DNA of 64,000 nucleotides from Bacteroidota bacterium (lineage in GTDB: Bacteria > Bacteroidota > Bacteroidia > Bacteroidales > Paludibacteraceae): the NCBI GenBank assembly GCA_017860345.1, contig JAFNAV010000001.1, positions 1 to 64,000 on the forward strand. Reading direction: 5' to 3'. Shown here one piece after another: positions 47,942 to 57,200 of the stretch. The notes below the pieces were generated by a model that had not been told where the DNA came from, made no database searches, and saw only the letters and a list, made by a program, of their open reading frames with translations. A program made the translations under genes and the position numbers. Every line of letters starts with the position of its first letter. Within the stretch, counting starts at the first letter, position 1.

Positions 47942-49165
47942 ATGGATTTAACAGCTCTAACAACAGGACTAAATACCTTCTGGGTTTTAATAGCAGGTGC
48001 GCTGGTGTTTTTTATGCAGGCAGGATTTGCATTGGTGGAAGCAGGATTTACCCGTTCAAAAAACACAACAAATATATTATTCAAAAACCTGATGGACTTC
48101 TGTATTGGTACCATCGTATTCTGGCTTATCGGCTACGGCTTGATGTACGGTACAGGCAACGGGTTTATTGGCTCTATTGAATTTTTCTCGAAAACAGATC
48201 ATGGAACAGCGTTAGGTATTCCAAACATGGCATTTTTCTTCTTCCAGCTGGTATTTGCCGCCACAGCCGCAACTATCGTATCGGGAGCTATGGCCGAACG
48301 CACAAAGTTCATTTCGTATCTTATTTATAGTGCCATAATCTCAATGATTATCTATCCAATATCAGGTCACTGGATTTGGGGTGGTGGTTGGTTAGCCCAA
48401 TTAGGCGTACACGACTTTGCAGGTTCAACCGTAGTACACTCAGTAGGTGGCTGGTTGGCATTAGTTGGTGCTTTTGTACTCGGCCCACGTATTGGTAAAT
48501 ACAAAAACGGTAAAATCAACGCCATTCCGGGACACAGCATTACTTTGGGAGCCTTAGGGGTATTCATTCTTTGGATTGGTTGGTTCGGTTTCAACCCGGG
48601 CTCAACATTAAGCCTCTCGAACACTGAATTGGTAGCCAACATATTCGTTACCACCAACGGCGCTGCCGCAGCAGGCGGTATTGCTACTCTGTTGGTAACC
48701 TGGATTAAGTATGGTAAACCAGGATTAAGCATGACCCTGAACGGTGTATTGGCCGGACTGGTAGCCATCACAGCAGGTTGCGACACGGTAACTCCCGGTG
48801 GAGCAGTAATTATCGGGTTCTTAGCAGGTATTCTTGTAGTATATGCCGTTGAATTCTTCGATAGAGTTGTAAAAATTGATGATCCTGTAGGTGCTATCTC
48901 AGTACATGGTATCAATGGTGCATTCGGAACTATTATGGTTGGTTTCTTTGCCGAAGGTAATGGTTTTAAAGGCCTATTCTATGGAGGCGGAACAGATCTT
49001 CTGGTAACTCAGATTATCGGAGTAGCAGCCGTATTTGCCTGGGCTGTCGTTACCGGTCTTGTACTGTTCTACGCACTTAAACACACTATCGGATTACGTG
49101 TAAGCGCTAAAGAAGAAGAAAACGGGCTCGATTACTACGAACATGGTGAAAGAGCTTATAACTAA
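47942..49165 (+). CDS. amt: Ammonium transporter (first copy)
   Basis: Amt/MEP/Rh family channel, eleven predicted membrane spans in 407 residues, without an obvious cleaved signal peptide. The twin pore histidines are His166 in STVVHSVGG and His322 in ISVHGING. It lies 18 bases after PII copy 1, which should block the channel when nitrogen is plentiful. A hairpin terminator follows. Confidence 0.96.
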   Translation: MDLTALTTGLNTFWVLIAGALVFFMQAGFALVEAGFTRSKNTTNILFKNLMDFCIGTIVFWLIGYGLMYGTGNGFIGSIEFFSKTDHGTALGIPNMAFFFFQLVFAATAATIVSGAMAERTKFISYLIYSAIISMIIYPISGHWIWGGGWLAQLGVHDFAGSTVVHSVGGWLALVGAFVLGPRIGKYKNGKINAIPGHSITLGALGVFILWIGWFGFNPGSTLSLSNTELVANIFVTTNGAAAAGGIATLLVTWIKYGKPGLSMTLNGVLAGLVAITAGCDTVTPGGAVIIGFLAGILVVYAVEFFDRVVKIDDPVGAISVHGINGAFGTIMVGFFAEGNGFKGLFYGGGTDLLVTQIIGVAAVFAWAVVTGLVLFYALKHTIGLRVSAKEEENGLDYYEHGERAYN

Positions 49166-49200
49166 AAAAAGAAAACTTTAGAAAAATTATAAACAAAGGT

Positions 49201-49227
49201 TGAAGCTGATTTATACGATCAGCTTCA
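49201..49227 (+). terminator. Terminator after first amt
   Basis: TGAAGCTGAT (49201-49210) pairs with ATCAGCTTCA (49218-49227) around a 7-base loop, followed by TCTTTTG. Confidence 0.7.
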
Positions 49228-49247
49228 TCTTTTGTATTTGAAGACAA

Positions 49248-49305
49248 ATCGTGTGTTTTTTAGTTTTATTGTTTTAAGCAGACCTCTTCGTGAGAAGCGG
49301 TCTGC
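49248..49305 (+). repeat. Conserved 3' element after amt copy 1, with hairpin
   Basis: A 27-base stretch (49248-49274) is identical to 51423-51449 behind the second amt gene. It leads into hairpin 49278-49305: stem GCAGACC/GGTCTGC, inner CTTC/GAAG, loop GTGA. T-rich sequence follows, so terminator function is plausible. The rest of 49306-49575 has only a promoter. Confidence 0.72.
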
Positions 49306-49420
49306 TTTATTTTTGTAATTAAAGTAAGGGTTTTAGTAATATATTGTGATATTTTGAAATGATTTTTACCATCAAGCATATCATATCCACACATTTTTTT
49401 TATTTTAATTGTCATTTTGT

Positions 49421-49451
49421 TTTGTAATTTAGGATGAAAAGATTATTTTTG
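49421..49451 (+). promoter_or_regulatory. Promoter of the second PII-Amt module
   Basis: TTTG at 49421-49424 and TATTTTTG at 49444-49451 with a 19-base spacer form a textbook Bacteroidota promoter. A leader of about 118 bases follows to ATG 49576. Confidence 0.72.
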
Positions 49452-49575
49452 CATCAATATTCAATGAAAAATCTCATTTTAACACCATTTTAACTTCTAA
49501 AAAGAATATTGTCCACAAAAAATCATATTTCATAATCACATATAAACTAAAATACACAAATAAATAAAAATTCTT

Positions 49576-49923
49576 ATGAAAAAAATTGAGGCAGTAATAC
49601 GCAAATCGAAGTTTGAAGATGTCAAACAAGCGTTGTACGATGTCGATATCGATTGGTTTTCGTACTGGGACATTACAGGCTTAGGCAAGTCCACCGAAGA
49701 ACAGGTAGTTCGTGGACAGGTATTCAAATCGGGCTACATTCAGCGCAGAATGATTTCAATAGTAATACGCGACGTAAATCTCGAAAAAACCATTAACGCC
49801 ATTCTTGATTCGGCATGGACCGGCGAAACAGGCGATGGTAAAATTTTCGTTTACGATATTGAAGAAACTTACCGCATAAGAACGCGCGAAAAAGGTCCGG
49901 GTGCTTTATACAATCAGGAATAA
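49576..49923 (+). CDS. PII nitrogen regulatory protein (second copy), atypical T-loop
   Basis: Second PII protein, 115 residues, similar to the first (MKKIEAVIRKSKF, TGETGDGKIF). Its T-loop is one residue shorter and carries Phe50 where the modifiable tyrosine would be, Ser39 instead of Gln39, and Arg in place of Lys58. The C-loop reads RIRTREKGP. It therefore should not be uridylylated at the usual site. It is encoded 40 bases before the second amt, its likely partner. Confidence 0.92.
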   Translation: MKKIEAVIRKSKFEDVKQALYDVDIDWFSYWDITGLGKSTEEQVVRGQVFKSGYIQRRMISIVIRDVNLEKTINAILDSAWTGETGDGKIFVYDIEETYRIRTREKGPGALYNQE

Positions 49924-49963
49924 GCAACAGCAGTACAAAACACAAAACAGTAAAAAAACACCA

Positions 49964-51328
49964 ATGAAAAAGATAATTTTATCCCTTTTAGTTATATTAT
50001 TGTCAACATCGGCCATAATAGCTCAGGAAACAATACCCGCCCCTACTGTAGATTCAGGAGATACAGCCTGGATGATAGTAGCTTCAGCTCTGGTATTATT
50101 CATGTCCATTCCCGGACTTGCACTCTTTTACGGAGGACTTGTTCGTCGTAAAAATGTTCTTAGCGTTTTCGCACAAATATTCATATTAGTAGCCGTAATA
50201 AGCATCGAGTGGGTAGTAATAGGCTACAGCAACGCATTCGGCTCAAGCTCCATCGAATGGCTCAAACCCTATTTTGGCGGCTTCGACTGGGCATTTCTGA
50301 ACAATATAAACATATCAGATCTGAGTCCGGCATTTATATCGCACTCGCAACCCACTCCCGAAGGTGGTACCATAGGAACTGTTCCCCATCTTATATTCAT
50401 TATTTTTCAGGGTATGTTTGCTGTAATCACTCCGGCACTTATTGTAGGAGCTTTTGCCGAACGTATCAAATTCAAAGGTTTTCTTATATTCTCATTGCTT
50501 TGGGCACTGTTCATATACAATCCGGTGGCGCACTGGGTGTGGTCGGCCGACGGATGGTTGTTTAATCTGGGAGCACTTGACTTTGCCGGAGGTACCGTAG
50601 TTCACATCAATGCCGGTATAGCAGCATTAGTTACAGCCATAATGCTGGGCAAACGCCGCGACTATAAAGGACATGCCATACCGCCGCACAACATCACATA
50701 TGTAGCTATGGGTACAGCCATGTTGTGGATTGGATGGTTCGGTTTCAATGCAGGAAGCGGCTTAGCTGCCGACGGACTGGCTGCCAACGCATTTCTGGTA
50801 ACTAACCTGGCAGCGGCTACAGCAGCACTCACCTGGGCATTGCTCGACTGGTTTATCGACAAACGACCTACTTTGGTTGGCATTTCTACAGGCGCGGTAG
50901 CCGGTCTTGTTGCCATAACGCCTGCAGCAGGTTTTGTTGGCGTAGGTGGCGCTCTGATTATTGGTATAGCTGTTTCTGTTATTTGTTTTATAATGGTAGC
51001 TTATGTCAAACCCAAATTAGGTTACGACGATTCGCTCGACGCATTTGGTGTACACGGTATCGGAGGTATTATTGGCGCTATACTCACAGGTGTTTTGGCC
51101 ACACCAGCCATACAAGCCAGTTATAGCGGAGCACTTTACGGCAATCTTAACCAACTGTGGATTCAATTGATTGCTACAGTTGCCACCATGGTTTTCTCAG
51201 GAGTTGGTACCTATATATTATTCAAAATCACTGATCTTACCGTTGGTGTGCGAGTTACCGACAAACAGGAAGCTACCGGTTTGGATGAAACTCAGCACGG
51301 CGAAACGGCATATACAAATTTTGACTAA
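49964..51328 (+). CDS. amt: Ammonium transporter (second copy)
   Basis: Amt-family channel of 454 residues with a cleavable signal peptide (MKKIILSLLVILLSTSAIIAQ), a form also known in proteobacterial AmtB. ATG 49964 is chosen over an in-frame GTG at 49901 that lies inside the PII gene. The twin histidines are His214 in TVVHINAG and His364 in FGVHGIGG, 150 residues apart as in AmtB. It is clearly divergent from the first copy, so the duplication is old. Confidence 0.96.
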   Translation: MKKIILSLLVILLSTSAIIAQETIPAPTVDSGDTAWMIVASALVLFMSIPGLALFYGGLVRRKNVLSVFAQIFILVAVISIEWVVIGYSNAFGSSSIEWLKPYFGGFDWAFLNNINISDLSPAFISHSQPTPEGGTIGTVPHLIFIIFQGMFAVITPALIVGAFAERIKFKGFLIFSLLWALFIYNPVAHWVWSADGWLFNLGALDFAGGTVVHINAGIAALVTAIMLGKRRDYKGHAIPPHNITYVAMGTAMLWIGWFGFNAGSGLAADGLAANAFLVTNLAAATAALTWALLDWFIDKRPTLVGISTGAVAGLVAITPAAGFVGVGGALIIGIAVSVICFIMVAYVKPKLGYDDSLDAFGVHGIGGIIGAILTGVLATPAIQASYSGALYGNLNQLWIQLIATVATMVFSGVGTYILFKITDLTVGVRVTDKQEATGLDETQHGETAYTNFD

Positions 51329-51422
51329 TATCAAAAAATTATTACCAACGGAAGGTGTTCAAAGATGAAAGCGCTTATCGGAGACACCTCCGTTGTAAAT
51401 CACAAACACGATTATTAAAAAC

Positions 51423-51481
51423 ATCGTGTGTTTTTTAGTTTTATTGTTTCGGGCAGACTACTTCGCGATGAAATAGTCTGC
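51423..51481 (+). repeat. Conserved 3' element after amt copy 2, with hairpin
   Basis: Counterpart of 49248-49305: 27 identical bases (51423-51449), then hairpin stem GCAGACTA (51453-51460) with TAGTCTGC (51474-51481). The inner stem positions differ from copy 1 but pairing is kept. The rest of the 514-base gap 51329-51843 is AT-rich, with a promoter near 51733. Confidence 0.72.
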
Positions 51482-51732
51482 TCACTTTAAATTTTAATTT
51501 ATTATTATTTAAAGCGAAAAATTTTTATATTAAAACCAATATATGCAATTTTTGTGGCATTCTTTCAGCAAACTTGCCTTTACGGCCATTTTTTGATGTC
51601 TGTCATAGCGCATTTATTAGTTTTAAATCGAAAGCAAAAGCACTATTATTATTTCAATATGAAATTAAAATGCCCGTAAAAATTTCATATACAAAAATAA
51701 ACTTTATTTATCACATAAAAAGTAAGAATAAA

Positions 51733-51763
51733 TTGCTTAAAAGTATCATTTTAATTATTTTTG
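51733..51763 (+). promoter_or_regulatory. Promoter of glutamine synthetase III
   Basis: TTG at 51733-51735 and TATTTTTG at 51756-51763 with a 20-base spacer. The leader to ATG 51844 is about 75 bases and A-rich. Confidence 0.62.
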
Positions 51764-51843
51764 TAGAATAATAGAGACATTAAGAAAGTATTCTCATCAA
51801 AATATTAAAAAAAAATAATAAATCAAATTACACAAAAAAAATT

Positions 51844-54039
51844 ATGTCATCATTAAGATTTAAAGCTGTAGAAGAAGCTTTTAAGAAAAAAGCTCTTTGT
51901 GTATCAGCACCGGAAAAGTACACTTCCGATTATTACGGCAAATATGTGTTTAACAGTGTTGCTATGGCCAAATATCTGTCGAAAGACACATTGAAAGCCC
52001 TGAAAAATGTAATTAATCAGGGAGCAACTCTTGATGTTACTCTGGCAAATCATATTGCAGCCGGCATGAAACTGTGGGCAACTGACCTGGGCGCTACACA
52101 CTACACACACTGGTTTCAACCATTAACTGACGGAACTGCTGAAAAGCACGATTCTTTCATTGACTATGTTGGCGCACCTGGCGAAGAGATTATCGAAGAT
52201 TTCTCAGGAAAATTGTTGGTACAACAGGAACCTGACGCTTCATCTTTTCCAAATGGAGGTATCCGCAGCACATTCGAGGCCCGTGGTTACACTGCCTGGG
52301 ATCCATCTTCACCAGCATTTGTTGTTGATGACACTTTGGTAATTCCTACAATTTTCTTCTCGTATACCGGCGAATCGCTCGACTTGAAAGCGCCGCTGAA
52401 AAAAGCTTTGGCAGCTGTAAACGATGCAGCAGTAGCTGTTTGTCAGCTTTTCGACCCTAATGTAAAGAAAGTAAGTGCATTTTTGGGATGGGAACAGGAA
52501 TATTTTCTGGTAGACGAAGGTTTGTATGCTACCCGTCCGGACTTAATGCTTACCGGCCGTACTTTGCTTGGCCACGAATCTGCTAAAAACCAGCAGTTGG
52601 AAGACCACTATTTTGGCGCAGTACCTTCACGCGTAGCTGCTTACATGAAAGATTTGGAATTTGAAGCCTATAAATATGGTATTCCATTGAAAACCCGTCA
52701 CAACGAGGTAGCTCCAAACCAGTTTGAGCTTGCTCCAATTTATGGCGAAGCCAATCTGGCAGTAGATCAAAACCTTTTGGTGATGTCAATCATGAGAAAA
52801 GTTGCCCGTCGTCATGGTTTCCGTGTTCTGTTGCACGAAAAACCATTTGCCGGAGTAAACGGTTCGGGAAAACACAATAACTGGTCGCTGGGAACCGACA
52901 CTGGTGTAGTTCTTTACGCACCGGGTAAAACTGCCGAAGAAAATCTTCAGTTCATTACATTCATCACTACTACATTGATGGCTGTACATAAACACAACGC
53001 TTTGCTGAAAGCCTCTATCATGACTGCTCAGAACGCACACCGTTTGGGCGCAAATGAAGCTCCTCCGGCAATTATATCGGCTTTCCTTGGCTCGCAACTT
53101 ACAGCAGTGCTCGACAAAATTGAAAACAGCACAAGCGAAGAAGCCATCCTGATTGACGACAAAAAGAAACTCAAATTGGATATACCTCATATCCCGGAAG
53201 TGTTCCTTGACAATACTGACCGTAACCGTACTTCGCCGTTTGCATTTACTGGCAACCGTTTCGAGTTCCGCGCAGTAGGTTCATCGGCCAACTGTTCATC
53301 GGCAATGACCGTATTGAACACAGCTGTAGCTGATCAGTTATTAGACTTCAAAGCTCAGGTAGATGCTAAAATGGCTGCAGGTTCAACCAAAGAAAAAGCA
53401 ATTTTTGATGTCATCAAATCTTATATCAAAGCGTCAAAAGCTATACGTTTTGATGGAAATGGCTATAGCGACGAGTGGAAAGCAGAAGCTGCAAAACGCG
53501 GATTGGACTGCGAAACAAGCGCTCCTGAAATAGTTAAAGCATATACTACTAAATCAAGTATTGAATTATTCACCAAACTGGGTGTTTTAACTGAAAAAGA
53601 ACTTGAATCGCGCAACGAGGTGAAATGGGAAACTTATGTAAAATGGATTCAGATTGAAGCCCGCGTTCTTGGCGATTTAACTTTGAATCACATTATTCCT
53701 GTAGCAACCCGTTATCAAAGTCTGTTGCTGGATAATGTTTCAAAAATTAAAGCTTCGTTCCCTGCCGACAAAGCTGAAAGCCTCAGCAAACTGAACAGCC
53801 AGTTGATTATTGAAATCAGCGAACGTGTTGCTGTTATCAAAAATGCAGTAGACGATATGGTAGATACCCGTCGCAAAGTAAATAAACTTGAACACGAGTA
53901 TGACAAAGCAGTAGCATATCACGATAAAGTACTTCCATATTTCGATGTAATCCGTTACAATGTCGACAAGCTTGAGCTTATTGTTGACGATGAAATGTGG
54001 TCATTGCCAAAATATCGCGAATTGCTGTTTATCAGATAA
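51844..54039 (+). CDS. glnN: Glutamine synthetase type III
   Basis: GSIII of 731 residues, the large dodecameric glutamine synthetase typical of Bacteroidales, joining ammonia to glutamate with ATP. Visible blocks: WEQEYFLVD, KTRHNEVAPNQFELAPIYGEANLAVDQN, GVNGSGKHNNWSLGT and DRNRTSPFAFTGNRFEFR. N- and C-terminal extensions distinguish it from GSI. It has its own promoter and a 12-pair terminator, and sits between Amt and glutamate synthase. Confidence 0.97.
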   Translation: MSSLRFKAVEEAFKKKALCVSAPEKYTSDYYGKYVFNSVAMAKYLSKDTLKALKNVINQGATLDVTLANHIAAGMKLWATDLGATHYTHWFQPLTDGTAEKHDSFIDYVGAPGEEIIEDFSGKLLVQQEPDASSFPNGGIRSTFEARGYTAWDPSSPAFVVDDTLVIPTIFFSYTGESLDLKAPLKKALAAVNDAAVAVCQLFDPNVKKVSAFLGWEQEYFLVDEGLYATRPDLMLTGRTLLGHESAKNQQLEDHYFGAVPSRVAAYMKDLEFEAYKYGIPLKTRHNEVAPNQFELAPIYGEANLAVDQNLLVMSIMRKVARRHGFRVLLHEKPFAGVNGSGKHNNWSLGTDTGVVLYAPGKTAEENLQFITFITTTLMAVHKHNALLKASIMTAQNAHRLGANEAPPAIISAFLGSQLTAVLDKIENSTSEEAILIDDKKKLKLDIPHIPEVFLDNTDRNRTSPFAFTGNRFEFRAVGSSANCSSAMTVLNTAVADQLLDFKAQVDAKMAAGSTKEKAIFDVIKSYIKASKAIRFDGNGYSDEWKAEAAKRGLDCETSAPEIVKAYTTKSSIELFTKLGVLTEKELESRNEVKWETYVKWIQIEARVLGDLTLNHIIPVATRYQSLLLDNVSKIKASFPADKAESLSKLNSQLIIEISERVAVIKNAVDDMVDTRRKVNKLEHEYDKAVAYHDKVLPYFDVIRYNVDKLELIVDDEMWSLPKYRELLFIR

Positions 54040-54082
54040 GTATTATTATCCGTAATACACTGATAATTGAATATAATTTAAT

Positions 54083-54129
54083 AATAGTGGGAGAATTATC
54101 CAAAAGAGGAAATCTCCCACTATTTTTCA
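54083..54129 (+). terminator. Terminator after glnN
   Basis: AATAGTGGGAGA (54083-54094) pairs with TCTCCCACTATT (54113-54124), followed by T residues. Confidence 0.85.
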
Positions 54130-54212
54130 CAACAATAAAACTAAAACAACAAGCACATCAAGAGGTGTTGTAGGTTTCGGAAGAAGCCTGATTTTAAAAG
54201 AAAAAGATTTTT

Positions 54213-57200
54213 ATGAGTTCAAACCCATTACATATCGACGAATATGAGCAGCGTTCGCTGTATTCATTTCAAAACGAACACGATGCATGCGGTGTAGGCC
54301 TTGTTTTAAACCTCTACGGAGAAAAGTCTCACGAAATTGTAGAAAAAGGTTTACAGGTATTAGAAAACATGGTACACCGTGGCGCAGAAAGTGCCGATAA
54401 CAAAACAGGTGATGGTGCAGGGATATTAGTTCAGATTCCTCACGAGTTTATATTACTTCAGGGCATTCCCGTACCCGCCAAAGGTAAATACGGAACAGGG
54501 CTCGTTTTCCTTCCTAAAGAAGCCTCCAAAGCCCAACTTTGCCTCAATGTAATAAAAGAAGTATTAGAAAAAGACGGCCTTCAGTTACTTGCAACCAGAG
54601 ATGTCCCCGTAAACAGCGACATATTGGGTCAGATATCCGCCTCGAACGAACCCGCAATCAAACAAATATTCGTGACCGGTGCCAACAGTCAGGAAGAACT
54701 TGAACACAAACTTTATGTGGTTCGTAAAAAAATTGAAAAATCCATTCTAAAATCCAATATTGCGAAAGAACGCAGCTTCTACATTGTCAGCTTATCAACC
54801 AAGCAGATGATTTACAAGGGAATGCTCACCTCGCTTCAGTTACGCGAGTACTACCCCGATCTTTCCAACACTAACTTCACCAGCGGTATTGCGCTTGTAC
54901 ACTCACGCTTTAGTACCAATACATTCCCTACCTGGGATTTGGCGCAACCCTTCCGTATGCTCGGTCACAATGGCGAAATCAACACCATACGCGGTAACCG
55001 TCAGTGGATGGAATCGCGCGAAAGTGTTTTAAAATCAGATCAGTTGGGCAATCTGGAAGAGCTGTTCCCGATAGTACAGCCCGGTATGAGCGACAGTGCC
55101 ACACTCGACAATGTGCTTGAATTTCTTGTTATGTCGGGCAAAAGTCTGCCACATGCCATGGCCATGCTTGTGCCTGAAAGCTGGAATCAGAAAAATCCAA
55201 TTTCGGACAATCTGAGAGCCTTTTACGAATATCACAGCACATTTATGGAACCGTGGGACGGTCCTGCCACTTTGCTTTTCAGTGATGGACGCTACGCAGG
55301 TGGTATGCTCGATCGCAACGGTCTCAGACCAGCCCGATACCTTGTAACACATGACAACATCATGGTTATTGCTTCAGAAACGGGAACCATTGAATTTGAA
55401 CCGGGAAATATTAAAGAAAAAGGTCGCCTCAAGCCAGGTAAAATGCTGATGGTGGACACCGAACTCGGACAGATATTCTATGATACTGAGTTGAAAGAAG
55501 GTTTGGCAAAAGCATTCCCGTATCGCGAGTGGTTAAACCGCAATTGCGTTAATCTGGATACCATTTCGTCGGGTCGCAAAGTTAAAACAGAAATCAATAA
55601 TTACCCTACATTGCTTCACGCATTCGGGTATTCAAAAGAAGATATTGAACGCCTGATTTTGCCAATGGCTAATGATGGCTATGAACCTACATCGTCGATG
55701 GGTAACGACGTAACGCTGTCGGTTTTCTCTGACAAACCTCAGCGATTATTCAATTACTTCCGTCAGCAGTTTGCGCAGGTAACCAACCCTCCCATCGACC
55801 CTATCCGCGAAGAATTGGTCATGTCGCTCACGGGTTATGTAGGCTCTGTACATCAAAATCTGCTTGAACCTGCACACGAAATTTGTAAGATGGTGAAACT
55901 CAAAAGCCCGGTACTTACAAATTCGCAGTTCGACATATTAATGAATCTGAATTATAAAGGATTCTACACTATATCATTACCTATGCTTTTCGACCCCAAA
56001 AAAGGTGCGAAAGGTCTTGAGTCGGCCATTCAGGAATTATGTCTGTCTGTAGAAAAAGCCGTAGATGATGGTAAAAACTACATCGTACTAAGCGACCGTG
56101 GTGTAGATGCTAACCATGCCCCTATCCCGTCATTGCTTGCCGTATCGGCCGTACATCTTTACCTTGTTCAAAAACGCAAGAGAATGCAGATTGACATCGT
56201 AGTTGAATCGGCTGAGCCACGTGAAGTGATGCATTTTGCCTTGCTGTTTGGGTTTGGAGCCAATGCAGTCAATCCGTATATGGTTTTTGGCATTCTCAAC
56301 GATAAAATCAAGTCGGGCGACATTAGCATGGACTTGGATACAGCTAAAAAGCACTACATCAAAGCCGTAAACAAAGGGTTACTTAAAGTTCTATCCAAAA
56401 TGGGTAACTCTACATTGCGAAGCTATCGCGGTGCACATATTTTTGAAGCAATCGGTATTTCATCGCCCTTCATGGAAAAATACTTCAAAGGCATTTCATC
56501 GGCCATTGGCGGTATTGATATTGAAGATGTTGCCAATGAAGTAATCAAACCACATACAGAAGCATTCTACCCCGAAGAAGGAAGCGACCCATCGCAACTG
56601 TACAACCTGGGGCTTTACAGCTACCGCGTTGATGGTGAAGAGCACGCCTGGAATCCGGAAACCATTGCACGCCTGCAAATAGCTACACGCACAGGCAGTT
56701 ATGACAAATATAAAGAATATGCAAAAGCTGTAGATGAAAAAGCAAATCCGATTTTCATCCGCGATTTGTTAGACTATAAACAAAAACCGATTGACATAAA
56801 CGAGGTAGAACCTGTAGAGAAAATCATGAAGCGCTTTGTTACAGGTGCTATGTCCTACGGTTCAATCAGTAGAGAAGCCCATGAAGCCATGGCCATGGCC
56901 ATGAATAAAATAGGTGGTCGCAGTAATACCGGCGAAGGTGGCGAAGATCCTGAACGTTATAAAAAACGTGAAGATGGATTGAGTACCCGCAGTTCCATTA
57001 AGCAGGTAGCATCCGGACGCTTTGGGGTAACTGCCGAGTATCTTGTAAATGCTGACGAAATACAGATTAAAATAGCTCAGGGTGCAAAACCCGGTGAAGG
57101 TGGTCAGCTGCCCGGACACAAAGTGGACAAAATCATTGCTAAAACCCGTCACTCAATACCGGGTATTTCGTTGATATCGCCTCCGCCGCATCATGACATT

